Assembly (NCBI RefSeq): GCF_000379065.1
Contig: NZ_KB900614.1
Location: 4,248,133 to 4,312,132, forward strand
Length of the DNA stretch: 64,000 nt
DNA from: Salinispora mooreana
GTDB lineage: Bacteria > Actinomycetota > Actinomycetes > Mycobacteriales > Micromonosporaceae
Direction: 5' to 3'
Of the stretch, positions 53,276-61,898 are shown in pieces. The notes below the pieces were generated by a model that was not told the origin of the DNA, searched no databases, and saw nothing but the letters and a program-made list of their open reading frames with translations. Made by a program: the position numbers and the translations under genes. How positions within the stretch are numbered: the stretch's first letter is position 1; each line of letters opens with the position of its first letter.

Positions 53276-55191
53276 CGGGCCTCGGAGCGGATCCGGGGGG
53301 CGCCCCGTTCCGGCGCGGGCTTCGTCGCGCCGGGTCGGTAGAGGACGAAGGAGGGGCTCTCCTGCGGGCCCTCCGGCTCGGTCCAGCTCGCCGGCGCCCG
53401 CCGCTGCCGCGGTGCGGGAGTGGTGCGGTCCGGGGAGCTGCGCTCCCCGGACGCCGGCGCCCCGTCCGGCTCCGGCCGGGCCCCACCCGCGGTCGCCGGC
53501 ACCGGCTCCTCGTGCCGGGCCTCCGGCCGCAGCCGGCTCTGCTCCGCCACCACCGCCCCGCGGCGACCCGAGCTCGGCTCGCCGGCGCCGCGGGGCTCCG
53601 CGTCGAGGCGGGACGCCGCGCGCATGTCCCGGAAGAACCGGCGGTGCCAGGAGCTGTCCGAGCCGCCCGCCGCACTGCCGCCCTTGCCGCCGAGCTGGGT
53701 GACCCGCCGGTAGGGGCGCAGCAGCAGCCAGCCGACCACGCCGCAGAGCCAGACCAGCACCACCTGGAGCCAGCCGGGCAGGGTCGGGGTGCTCATGATG
53801 AGGTCCACGGCGAAGAGGTAGATCGCGGCGCCGGTGCCGAAGATGGCGATGTTGAAGACCGCCGCGACCACCGCGTTACCCAGCCGGCGCAGCCCGGCGC
53901 TCGCCGGGCGGAGCAGGCCGATGGTGCCGAGGATCGGCGCGGCGATCACCGCCCAGCGGAAGAGCAGGAAGCCCAACAGCACCAGCACCGACGCGGTGAG
54001 ATCGAACATCGCGAAGAGCAGCGCGGCGAGCACCGCGATGAAGCCGGCGCCGACCCGGTCCATGTCCCGGAGCCCCTGGAGATACTCGTACGCCTCCGGA
54101 TCCTCCTGCTTGATCTGCTGCGCGACCCGCGCCCACTGCTGTTGCTTCAGCTTGACCGTCAGCTCCCGCGTCGCTGGGTTCGACCGGAGCCTCTCCACCT
54201 CCTCCCAGGAGAAGGACTTCGCGTCGTAGAGCGCCGGCCCGTACTTCTTCGCGGTCTCGCTGTCGGCCGAGCCCAGCACCCCGCGCAGCCAGTTGCGGTA
54301 GAGCATCGTCTCGGTCGCCGTGTCGCTCGCCCGCACCGCAGGTGGCCGGTTGTCGGCACAGGCCGCCGGATTCGGGACCGGGCACTGGTCCGGCGGGACA
54401 TCCTGGGTCCTCGGTCCGACCGCGTCGTGGACCACCCCCAGCGTGGTGACCAGGGTGCCGTCGGCGACGTTGGCGGACTTCACCGGCCAGGCGGCCAGCG
54501 CGGTCACCGCCACCATCACGAGCAGGGCCCAGCCCGCGGTCGTCAGGGCGTTGCTCATCTCCGACTGGCGGGAACGCCAGAGCAGATAGAGCCCGACCAC
54601 GCAGAGGGTGACGATCCCGAAGACGCTGAAGACCTTCTGGTAGACCGCCGTGGTCGCCTGCTCCACAAGTGGATCGGCCCAGCCCCACATCGACCGCGGA
54701 TCCCAGGCCCGCTCCCGCAGCGCGTTCGAGGCGCCGACGATCGCGGTGGCGATCATGAATTCGCCGTTGGCGACCGTGTTGGTGAACTTGTAGTCCGGGT
54801 GCAGCACCGCAGTGGCGCAGCCGGTGTCGATGTCGTAGGTGGTGTAGCTGTATCCCGCGTAGCCGTAGTCGCTGTAGTACCCCTTGCGGCCGTCTTGCTT
54901 CGCCGAGTCCGGGCGGGCCGCGAACCAGCCGGCGAGGCCGGAGTCCGGGGCCGTCGGCGTCGGGGCGTTGCGGCAGGTGACGTCGTCCTCGGCGACCTCC
55001 GCGAGCCGGGACACACAGGCGCGGAAGTCGGCCTGCCACTCCTCGGTGAGGCAGGGGCCGGCTGGGGCTGGTGCGGTCGGCTCCGGGGCCGGTGCCGCTG
55101 CCGCGCCGACCCCCGGCCAGCTGACCGTGGCCCCGGCGAGGACGCCGAGAGCCAGTAGGAGCGCCACCGTCCGAGCCCGGGCCCCGGCCAT
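53272..55191 (-). CDS. TrbL/VirB6-like polytopic membrane protein
   Basis: 639 residues. A signal peptide (about 1-35, RTVALLLALGVLAGA) is followed by an outer region with four Cys (CLTEEWQADFRACVSRLAE), then about six membrane helices: VFSVFGIVTLCVVGLYLLW, GWALLVMVAVTALAAW, a long pair near LLFAMFDLTASVLVLLGFLLF, AVFNIAIFGTGAAIYLFAV and WLQVVLVWLCGVVGWLLL. The C-terminal ~130 residues are polar and disordered. This is the shape of VirB6/TrbL channel proteins of type IV secretion. It starts one base after the VirB4-like gene stop. Confidence 0.8.
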   Translation of the reverse strand: MAGARARTVALLLALGVLAGATVSWPGVGAAAAPAPEPTAPAPAGPCLTEEWQADFRACVSRLAEVAEDDVTCRNAPTPTAPDSGLAGWFAARPDSAKQDGRKGYYSDYGYAGYSYTTYDIDTGCATAVLHPDYKFTNTVANGEFMIATAIVGASNALRERAWDPRSMWGWADPLVEQATTAVYQKVFSVFGIVTLCVVGLYLLWRSRQSEMSNALTTAGWALLVMVAVTALAAWPVKSANVADGTLVTTLGVVHDAVGPRTQDVPPDQCPVPNPAACADNRPPAVRASDTATETMLYRNWLRGVLGSADSETAKKYGPALYDAKSFSWEEVERLRSNPATRELTVKLKQQQWARVAQQIKQEDPEAYEYLQGLRDMDRVGAGFIAVLAALLFAMFDLTASVLVLLGFLLFRWAVIAAPILGTIGLLRPASAGLRRLGNAVVAAVFNIAIFGTGAAIYLFAVDLIMSTPTLPGWLQVVLVWLCGVVGWLLLRPYRRVTQLGGKGGSAAGGSDSSWHRRFFRDMRAASRLDAEPRGAGEPSSGRRGAVVAEQSRLRPEARHEEPVPATAGGARPEPDGAPASGERSSPDRTTPAPRQRRAPASWTEPEGPQESPSFVLYRPGATKPAPERGAPRIRSEAR

Positions 55192-55192
55192 C

Positions 55193-58100
55193 TCACGCCT
55201 CCAGATCCGCTACGACGGGTAGCACTCCAGCCGCGGCCGCGATCGCCGCCGGTGTGGTGTCGAGGTGGTCGAGCAGCCCATCGACGTACGAGACGTCCAC
55301 TCGGACCTTCTGCACCCGCCCGTCAACGTCGCGCATGACGAACTCGCGGTAGCCGAGGCGGGCGGCCGACGTGCTGTCGGCGGCGGAGAGGGAGGCGAGG
55401 GTGGCCTCGTATCCGTCGTTGACCGGGACCCGCAGCAGGCGCAGCGCCTCGGAGGCGATCTCCTCGTCCTCGGCGATCCGCCCGACGAAGACCGTGGAGA
55501 CCAGGTTCTGCACATCAAGGCCGAGGATGTCCTTCGGGTTCTGCGAGGCGACCAGCGCGGCCAGGTTCCACTTGCGGGAGTCCCGGGCCAGCCGGACCAG
55601 GAACGACCGCCCCGAACGCCAACCCTCCATGAAGTGCGCCTCATCCAGCCCGACCAGCTTGCGCGACGACATCGAGCCGCCGTAGCAGCGGCGGACGGCG
55701 AGCCGGTGCGCGGTGTGCAGCATGGGCAGGGCGAGCGCCTCCTCCGCCGACCAGTACTCTCGCTCGATCTTGAGGTCGGGGAGGCGGAGGCCGGCCATCG
55801 TGATCACGGTGAGGGTGGCGTCCGGCCCGAGCAGCCCCTCCGGGGGGCGACCGAAGAAGAGCATGGCCAGCGGCATCTCGGCGGTGTCCAGCAGGAGGTT
55901 GGCCAGCTCCCGGCCGGCGTCGTCGTCGAGCCTGCCCAGGGTGGCGACCACATCGTCCAGAGTGGCCGTCTCCTCCGCCGGCACCTGGCGTACGGCGTGC
56001 CGGAAGAGCGTGGCGGTGGAGGCCTCCCGCGCGACCTGTGGCGGCACCAGCATCATGCAGATGTCCTGGACCAGCATCCGGCGCTCGGCCCGGGCGTTGG
56101 AGACCGCGATCTCGAATTCCCGCTCGCCCGCGTCACCGGTGCTGAACTCACTGCGCAGCGGCGTGGGGATCAGCGAGTACGGGGCGAGGGTGCCGGGCTC
56201 GGAGCCGGTCAGGTTCAGCACCCGCGCGTACGGGGCCAGCTCCGGCATGGCGCAGAGCCGGGCGAGCGGGCCGGAGGGGTCGAGCAGCGTTACCTGCACG
56301 CCGCGGCGGGCGGCGAGGTAGCCGAGAGCGCCGAGCAGGGTGGACTTGCCGCCGCCGGGCTCGGCCACGAAGACCCCGAGACCCGAGCGTTCCCGGACCT
56401 CCATCGGGAAGTGCAGGTCGAGGAAGACCGGCCGGCGGCAGGTCCCGGCGGTACGCCCGATCAGGTCGCCCCGGCGGTCCCCGACGGTCGAGGCGGCCTG
56501 CGGGAGCGCGGCGGCGAAGAGGTTGACCGGCATCCGGCGGACGTAGCCGGTGTTGGCGATCGGCTCGCCCGGGATAAACTCGCGGGCCAGCCAGTCCTGG
56601 TTCTTGGGGTGCTGGAGCGAGACCCGTAGCTCGCGGGAGTAGAGCTGGATCAGTCGCCGGGCGTGTTCCAGGCACTCCTCTCGGGTCCGCCCGCCGACGG
56701 CGAGTCGGTGCCAGCCGTGCGCCCGGGCGGATTCGACCGGTAGCCCGGTGGTCATCTCGTCGCCGATGACCAGGGCCCGCTCCGCGAGGCGCTCCAGCTC
56801 GGGCGGGGCGTCGATGCCGTGCTCGGCGTAGTCGAGCTGCTGGGAGCGGATCATCCGCAGCCGGTGCTCCAGATTACGGAAGGAGTCGCCGGAGCCGAGA
56901 ATGTCGACCCGGCTGGACAGCTCCATCGGCCAGGGCAGCCGCTCATGGAAGTGCAGCCAGGGCTCGTGTCGTTCGGGGATCTCCAGCGGCTCCATCCGGC
57001 CGACGGCGAGGACGGCGACGTGCCCCTCCTCCCCGGTCATCCGGTTGACCAGCTTGACCGTGGACCCGTACGGGGTGCGGTAGCGCTCCACCTGTTCGGT
57101 CAGGGCGAGCAGGTCGCCGCGTTCCCAGTGCCCGTCGGTGACCGGGGAGAGCCGCCCGGGTGGGGCCATGCAGAGCGCCACCGAGCGGTAGAGGAGCCAC
57201 TCCAGCTCCCGTGTGGTGACCCGGCGTCCGCGCATACCGAAGGCGCCCAGCACCTCGTCGAACTGCTCGACGGTGCGGCCGAGCTTGCGTCGTTCGCCCT
57301 CGGCGACGCCGCGACCGAAGCTGCGTCGTACCCGCTCCACCAGCGAGTCGCCCAACGAGCGCCGGGCGAAGGTCACCCCCAGGTACGTCTGTCCCTCGGC
57401 GTGGTTGACCGAGAGCAGGTGCCGTTGCGCGGCGACCAGATGATCTGCCCAGCTCGGTGTCCCCGGGACGTCGGGGAGCGGTGCCCGGGTGTGGGTGTCG
57501 ATGGTGCGGGCCCACTCGTCGGCGGGGAAGGGGCGGGTGGTGCGCCGCAGGTGCAGCCGGAATCCGGCCAGCCCGGCGTACTGCTCGGAGATCGCCGCGA
57601 GCAGCGCCTCCCGCTCGGCGTCGGGGCGGAAGGCCCAGCGCACCTCGGGTAGCCAGTACCAGGCGGTGACCGTGTTGGGGGTGAAGGTCAGGTGGCCGGC
57701 GATCTCGGTGATGGCCAGCTCCACCGACGGGTCCCGGTCCCTGAATTTGATCTTCGGTGGCCGGACTCGTGTCGGTGTGGCGGTGCGGTCGCGACGGCTG
57801 GTGGAGCGCCGATCGGACGGGGGCGTGTCTTGGGTGTCCGGCGCCGACCGCTCGCCGGGGTGCCGCGGCGCGGCGTCGGCTGGCTGCGGGGCCGCCGCCC
57901 CGGTATCTGCCCGGGCGAGCCGCTCGCCGGCCTGGTGCGGTACCCGGGTGGAGCGCCGGGCCGGCACGGCGGGCGACCGTTCCACCTCGGTCGGTGCGGC
58001 GGGCGCGGTCGGTGCGGCGGGCGGATCCCCGGCGACGAGTGGATCCCCGGCGACGAGCTGCTGGGGGATGGTCGGCTGCTGCTCGCGCGTCGCTGCCCGG

Positions 58101-58378
58101 CCGGGCAGGGTCCGGGTGGGGCGGGTCGCGCCGAACAGGTCGAGGAAGGGGGAGTCGATGTCGGTGCCGGCGGTCGGCGTCGGCTCCGTGGGCGTCCGCT
58201 GCTGCAGTGGGCGGGGTGCCTGGAAGACGCCGACCCCGCCGTGGCCCGGGGAGGTGGCCCGGGCCGGGTCGTGGTGGGCCTCCTCGAGCTCCATGGCGTA
58301 GCCAACAGGCTGCGCTGCGTCACCGCGGGCCGTGGCCGGCTGCCCGGCCGGGGGTCCCGGCGCGTAGTGGGAACTCAT
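55193..58378 (-). CDS. VirB4-like ATPase of a type IV secretion-like system
   Basis: 1061 residues. The first ~200 are Pro/Ala-rich and probably disordered. Residues about 210-640 form the VirB4 N-terminal region. The ATPase has Walker A EPGGGKST (about 673-680) and Walker B KLVGLDEAHF (about 907-916), then ALVASQNPKDILG, the VirB4/TraC sensor segment. All catalytic motifs are intact. It should power pilus assembly or substrate transport. The operon order pilin, VirB3-like, VirB4, VirB6-like, VirB8-like, hydrolase is that of conjugative systems. Confidence 0.9.
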   Translation of the reverse strand: MSSHYAPGPPAGQPATARGDAAQPVGYAMELEEAHHDPARATSPGHGGVGVFQAPRPLQQRTPTEPTPTAGTDIDSPFLDLFGATRPTRTLPGRAATREQQPTIPQQLVAGDPLVAGDPPAAPTAPAAPTEVERSPAVPARRSTRVPHQAGERLARADTGAAAPQPADAAPRHPGERSAPDTQDTPPSDRRSTSRRDRTATPTRVRPPKIKFRDRDPSVELAITEIAGHLTFTPNTVTAWYWLPEVRWAFRPDAEREALLAAISEQYAGLAGFRLHLRRTTRPFPADEWARTIDTHTRAPLPDVPGTPSWADHLVAAQRHLLSVNHAEGQTYLGVTFARRSLGDSLVERVRRSFGRGVAEGERRKLGRTVEQFDEVLGAFGMRGRRVTTRELEWLLYRSVALCMAPPGRLSPVTDGHWERGDLLALTEQVERYRTPYGSTVKLVNRMTGEEGHVAVLAVGRMEPLEIPERHEPWLHFHERLPWPMELSSRVDILGSGDSFRNLEHRLRMIRSQQLDYAEHGIDAPPELERLAERALVIGDEMTTGLPVESARAHGWHRLAVGGRTREECLEHARRLIQLYSRELRVSLQHPKNQDWLAREFIPGEPIANTGYVRRMPVNLFAAALPQAASTVGDRRGDLIGRTAGTCRRPVFLDLHFPMEVRERSGLGVFVAEPGGGKSTLLGALGYLAARRGVQVTLLDPSGPLARLCAMPELAPYARVLNLTGSEPGTLAPYSLIPTPLRSEFSTGDAGEREFEIAVSNARAERRMLVQDICMMLVPPQVAREASTATLFRHAVRQVPAEETATLDDVVATLGRLDDDAGRELANLLLDTAEMPLAMLFFGRPPEGLLGPDATLTVITMAGLRLPDLKIEREYWSAEEALALPMLHTAHRLAVRRCYGGSMSSRKLVGLDEAHFMEGWRSGRSFLVRLARDSRKWNLAALVASQNPKDILGLDVQNLVSTVFVGRIAEDEEIASEALRLLRVPVNDGYEATLASLSAADSTSAARLGYREFVMRDVDGRVQKVRVDVSYVDGLLDHLDTTPAAIAAAAGVLPVVADLEA

Positions 58379-58412
58379 GCGACCGCCTCACCCGCGTCGT
58401 TGCACTGCCCGG

Positions 58413-58775
58413 TCATGCCAGTTCCTCTCGGATCCTGATCCGGCTGCCAACCAGGCGGGGGTCGCGTTGCTCGGCGGCCGGCTCCCGGGTGCGTCGCCAG
58501 TCGGTCAGCGCGGTGTGGATCACCATGCGCGCGGGCCGGTCCGGGTCGACGTACCGGAAGACGAACGAGGTGGTCACGATCGCGAGGGCGATCTCCCACG
58601 CCGGGAAGAGTTCGACCTGCAGCGTGAACAACCAGTGGATGAACATGTAGAGGGGAACGAGCAGGATGAAGAGCCCATACTGGGCGTACGGGAGGTGGAC
58701 CGGGAGGGTGTAGCCGGGTGGCCCGAGGTAGACCAGGCGGGCCCGGTAGATGTCGTCGTCGGTGCGCAGCCGCAT
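58413..58775 (-). CDS. PrgI/VirB3-like membrane protein
   Basis: 120 residues. Two close membrane helices lie in the middle (YGLFILLVPLYMFIHWLF and FPAWEIALAIVTTSFVFRYV), with short polar ends. The protein is followed 34 bases later by the VirB4-like gene. PrgI or VirB3 proteins are small, have this topology, and always sit next to VirB4. The tail ends in a conserved-looking SRIRIREELA. Confidence 0.75.
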   Translation of the reverse strand: MRLRTDDDIYRARLVYLGPPGYTLPVHLPYAQYGLFILLVPLYMFIHWLFTLQVELFPAWEIALAIVTTSFVFRYVDPDRPARMVIHTALTDWRRTREPAAEQRDPRLVGSRIRIREELA

Positions 58776-58789
58776 GCTCGTGCCCGCGC

Positions 58790-59101
58790 CTATTCGAAGA
58801 TCAGGTCGATCAGGTAGTCACCGACGAAGAAGAGGGTGGCGGCCCCGGCGATGAAGGCCAGGCCGACGATCGCGATGGCCGAGCTCGTCAGCACCTTGGA
58901 GATCTCACCCCGGCTCGCCCGTCCGATGAAGATGACGCCCAGCACGGCCAGCAGGATCGGGGCAATCTTGCTGGCGAAGAAGGCGACGATGTTTTCGGTG
59001 TCGATGCCGGTGGGCGCGGGCTCGGCGAGCGGTGTCGCGCTCAGGGCGGTGAGAGCGTGGGCGGCGGACGATGCCGCCTCCGTCAGCTCGATGGCGATCA
59101 C
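58790..59101 (-). CDS. VirB2/TcpD-like small two-helix membrane protein (pilin candidate)
   Basis: 103 residues from GTG 59101, with GGGGAGG 7 bases upstream; the ATG at 59116 lies within that ribosome site and is rejected. Two membrane helices (IAPILLAVLGVIFIG and SSAIAIVGLAFIAGAATLFFVG) are joined by a short basic loop RASRGEISK, the VirB2 pilin topology. It is the first gene of the minus-strand secretion-like operon. Whether it forms a pilus is unknown. Confidence 0.7.
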   Translation of the reverse strand: MIAIELTEAASSAAHALTALSATPLAEPAPTGIDTENIVAFFASKIAPILLAVLGVIFIGRASRGEISKVLTSSAIAIVGLAFIAGAATLFFVGDYLIDLIFE

Positions 59102-59440
59102 TGGAAACCTCCCCATTTCGCGGCCGGCGGCGCCGCGGCGGTGCAGTAGGCATGCCTGGCGGGAACGGTGCTCACGTTGCGGCTAGGCTGCCGCGGTCGT
59201 CACCCACCACGAGACGGTGGGTCTTGGGCGGATCTTCCCGCTTCGGCCCTCCCTCCAGGCTTCGCCATCTCGATGCTCGGCAATTCCCAAAGCGTACGGC
59301 CACCCACTGTCTGCGACAAGCCGCGAAGAATGACCCCGATCCGACTCTGTCGTCCGCCTCCACACCTGCGCCGACGCGCATGTCAGCGCCCCCGGGCCGG
59401 GTGGCGCGGGAGCGCCAACGAGGACCGGTACGGTCTCCTT
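59102..59440. other. divergent control region between the secretion-like operon and folP
   Basis: These 339 bases hold no convincing gene. A hairpin is visible: ACCCACC (59202-59208) pairs with GGTGGGT (59216-59222). The folP promoter box is at its right end; a promoter for the minus-strand operon must lie here too but was not pinned down. Confidence 0.6.
59429..59434 (+). promoter_or_regulatory. -10 box of a leaderless promoter for folP
   Basis: TACGGT ends 6 bases before GTG 59441, so folP has its own promoter and does not depend on readthrough from folE. Confidence 0.55.
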
Positions 59441-60337
59441 GTGACCGATCTGGTGCAGGCCGCGTCCCCAGTGGTGATGGGCATCCTGAACGTCACGCCG
59501 GACTCCTTCTCCGACGGCGGACGCTACGCCGATCTCGATGCCGCCATCGCACACGGCGTGCGGCTGCACGGCGACGGTGCCCACCTGGTGGACGTGGGTG
59601 GCGAGTCCACCCGACCGGGGGCGGACCGGGTGGACGCCGACACCGAGGCGGCCCGGGTGCGGCCGGTGATCCGCGAACTGGCCGCCGCCGGCGTACCGGT
59701 CAGCATCGACACCACCCGGGCGCGGGTGGCCGAGCTGGCGCTCGCCGCCGGGGCGCAGGTGGTCAACGATGTCTCCGGTGGGCTCGCCGACCCGGACATG
59801 GCCCGGGTGGTCCGGGACGCCGGCTGCCCCTGGGTGCTCATGCACTGGCGCGGGCACTCCCGCGAGATGGGGGAGCTGGCCCGCTACGGCGACGTCGTCG
59901 CCGACGTCAAGGCCGAGCTGGCGCAGCGGGTCGAGGCGGCCCTCGCCGCCGGGGTGGCGGCCGACCGCATCGTCATCGATCCGGGGCTCGGCTTCGCGAA
60001 GACCGCCGCCCACAACTGGAAGCTGAGCGCCCGGCTGCCGGAGCTGCTGGCGCTCGGCTACCCGCTGCTCTTCGCCGCCAGCCGCAAGTCCCACCTGGGC
60101 GCGCTGCTCGCCGTTGACGGCACACCACGGCCGACCGAGGGCCGGGAGGTTGCCACCGTCGCCACCAGCGTGCTCGCGGTCGCGGCCGGCGCCTGGGGAG
60201 TACGGGTGCACGACGTCCGGGCCACCGCGGACGCGCTGGCCGTCTGGCGGGCCACCGGATCGCCCCGGCTGGCCGCCACCGGATCATCCGGGCCAGCCGC
60301 CACCGGCGGCGCCCGGGGCAGGAGAGAGCAGTCATGA
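59441..60337 (+). CDS. folP: dihydropteroate synthase
   Basis: 298 residues from GTG 59441. It joins dihydropterin pyrophosphate and p-aminobenzoate; this is the sulfonamide target. Signatures are MGILNVTPDSFSDGG, VDVGGESTRPGA, VVNDVSGGLADP and IVIDPGLGFAKT, then AASRKSHLGALL. The last ~35 residues are a Gly/Ala/Pro-rich tail with two copies of an AATGSSGPAATGG-like segment, not needed for the fold. The stop overlaps folB by ATGA. Confidence 0.96.
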   Translation: MTDLVQAASPVVMGILNVTPDSFSDGGRYADLDAAIAHGVRLHGDGAHLVDVGGESTRPGADRVDADTEAARVRPVIRELAAAGVPVSIDTTRARVAELALAAGAQVVNDVSGGLADPDMARVVRDAGCPWVLMHWRGHSREMGELARYGDVVADVKAELAQRVEAALAAGVAADRIVIDPGLGFAKTAAHNWKLSARLPELLALGYPLLFAASRKSHLGALLAVDGTPRPTEGREVATVATSVLAVAAGAWGVRVHDVRATADALAVWRATGSPRLAATGSSGPAATGGARGRREQS

Positions 60338-60696
60338 CCGACCGGATCGAGCTGACCGGCCTGCGGGCGCACGGCCGGCACGGGGTGTACGACTTCGAGC
60401 GGGCGCATGGGCAGGACTTCGTCGTGGACGCGCTGCTGGAGCTGGACCTCGCCCCGGCCGCCCGTTCGGATGAGGTGACCGACACCGTCCACTACGGCGA
60501 GTTGGCCGAGCGGCTGGTGGCGGTGGTGACCGGGGAGCCGGTCAACCTGATCGAGACCCTCGCCGACCGGCTCCTCACGGTCTGTCTGGCCGACGCCCGG
60601 GTCCGTAGCGCCACGGTGACGGTGCACAAGCCGCAGGCCCCGATCTCGGATAGCTTCACCGACGTGGCCGTCACCATGACCAGGTCCGCCTCGTGA
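60334..60696 (+). CDS. folB: dihydroneopterin aldolase
   Basis: 120 residues, standard length. It converts dihydroneopterin to 6-hydroxymethyl-dihydropterin. Marks are LTGLRAHGRHGVYDFERAHGQDF with the catalytic Glu and Tyr region, DTVHYGELAERL, and VTVHKPQAPI with the active-site Lys. It is coupled on both sides, by ATGA with folP and GTGA with folK, so the three should be made in fixed ratio. Confidence 0.95.
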   Translation: MTDRIELTGLRAHGRHGVYDFERAHGQDFVVDALLELDLAPAARSDEVTDTVHYGELAERLVAVVTGEPVNLIETLADRLLTVCLADARVRSATVTVHKPQAPISDSFTDVAVTMTRSAS

Positions 60697-61220
60697 CCCG
60701 CGCCCTGCTCTCGCTCGGCAGTAACCTCGGCGGTCGGGCCGACCACCTGCAGTCGGCGGTCACCGTGCTGGGTGAGTCCGTGCTCCTGGTCTCCGGCGTC
60801 TACGAGACTCCGCCCTGGGGCGACCGGGACCAGCCCGCGTACCTGAACGCCGCGGTGCTGGCCGAAGATCCCGAAGCGGCGCCGGAGGACTGGCTGGTGC
60901 GGGCCCAGGCCGCCGAGCGCGCGGCCGGCCGGGAGCGCGACCCGGCCCGGCACTTCGGGCCCCGCACCCTCGACGTCGACATCATCGTGGTCTGGACCCA
61001 GGACGGCGCGCCAGTGCTCCGGGACGATCCCGAGCTGACGCTGCCGCACCCCCGCGCCCACCTGCGCGCCTTCGTCCTGCGGCCCTGGCTCGATCTGCAA
61101 CCGTACGGGCGGCTGCCGGGCCACGGCTGGGTAACCGACCTGCTGAACTCGGAGCCGGTCGGTGCGGACGCGTTGGAGCTGCGTCCCTGCCCCGAAGTGA
61201 GGTTAGAGTCAACGGCATGA
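60693..61220 (+). CDS. folK: 6-hydroxymethyl-dihydropterin pyrophosphokinase
   Basis: 175 residues from GTG 60693. It transfers pyrophosphate from ATP to the pterin. Signatures are LSLGSNLGGRADHL at the N terminus, YETPPWGDRDQPAYLNA, and HFGPRTLDVDIIVV with the Mg-binding Asp pair, followed by LTLPHPRAHLRAFVL. It is the usual partner of folB and folP. The C-terminal ~20 residues are a short variable tail. Confidence 0.95.
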   Translation: MTRALLSLGSNLGGRADHLQSAVTVLGESVLLVSGVYETPPWGDRDQPAYLNAAVLAEDPEAAPEDWLVRAQAAERAAGRERDPARHFGPRTLDVDIIVVWTQDGAPVLRDDPELTLPHPRAHLRAFVLRPWLDLQPYGRLPGHGWVTDLLNSEPVGADALELRPCPEVRLESTA

Positions 61221-61239
61221 GGCAGCGGAGCCGGCGGGC

Positions 61240-61779
61240 ATGACGCAGGCTAAGTCATCACCCCCGGACGGCGCGGGCCCCGGCCGGATGGGCCCCACCC
61301 GGGCCTCCACCCTGGTGGTCGCCGGTCTCGCCGCCGCCGGGGTGGCGTGGCTGCTGATCAGCTTTTTCTACTACGACTACCTCCCCGGCGACCTGCCCTG
61401 GCTGCCGGTGGTCACCCTGGCCGGGCTCGCCGTGCTGGAGGCGTACGCCGCGGTGAACACCCGGGCCCGGATCGCGCGCCGGCCGGGGAGGGAGCCGGTG
61501 AACCCGCTCTTGGTTGCCCGCTTCGTGGTGCTGGCCAAGGCGTCCGCGCTGGGGGGCGCGATCTTCGCCGGCTTCTACGGGGGCCTGACCGGGTGGCTGT
61601 TCTTGGAGCCCACCCAGGTCGCGGCGAGCGACCGGAACGTGGCGGGGAGCAGTCTGCTCGCCGCCCTGGCGCTGGTGGCCGCCGCGCTCTGGTTGGAGCG
61701 CTCCTGCAGGGTTCCCGAGCAGGAGGATGACGAGGACCGCGAGCCCGGCGACCGGGAAGGCCGCCCCGGCCAGCGCTGA
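61240..61779 (+). CDS. DUF3180 membrane protein
   Basis: 179 residues with four membrane helices (about 24-45, 52-70, 92-115 and 132-150) and a polar acidic tail. The segment FFYYDYLPGDLPWLP and the helix pair after it fit the DUF3180 family, which follows folK in most actinobacteria, mycobacteria included. Its role is unknown; the linkage suggests a transport or envelope function related to folate genes, but no evidence exists here. Confidence 0.85.
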   Translation: MTQAKSSPPDGAGPGRMGPTRASTLVVAGLAAAGVAWLLISFFYYDYLPGDLPWLPVVTLAGLAVLEAYAAVNTRARIARRPGREPVNPLLVARFVVLAKASALGGAIFAGFYGGLTGWLFLEPTQVAASDRNVAGSSLLAALALVAAALWLERSCRVPEQEDDEDREPGDREGRPGQR

Positions 61780-61898
61780 GCACGGGCTTCCGCCGCGCTT
61801 CCCGCGCGGGTACGGTGCCTGCCACCGGAGAGTGACGGCTGCCCGGACCGCTCCGCACGTCGGGAAGCGGGACGGACGGCCAGGTGGAGGGCGGCTGC

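Noticed and set aside
46810..59101. Secretion-like block considered as an integrative conjugative element
   Set aside because: No relaxase, integrase, replication protein, border repeat or tRNA target was found, and codon use and GC look like the neighbours.
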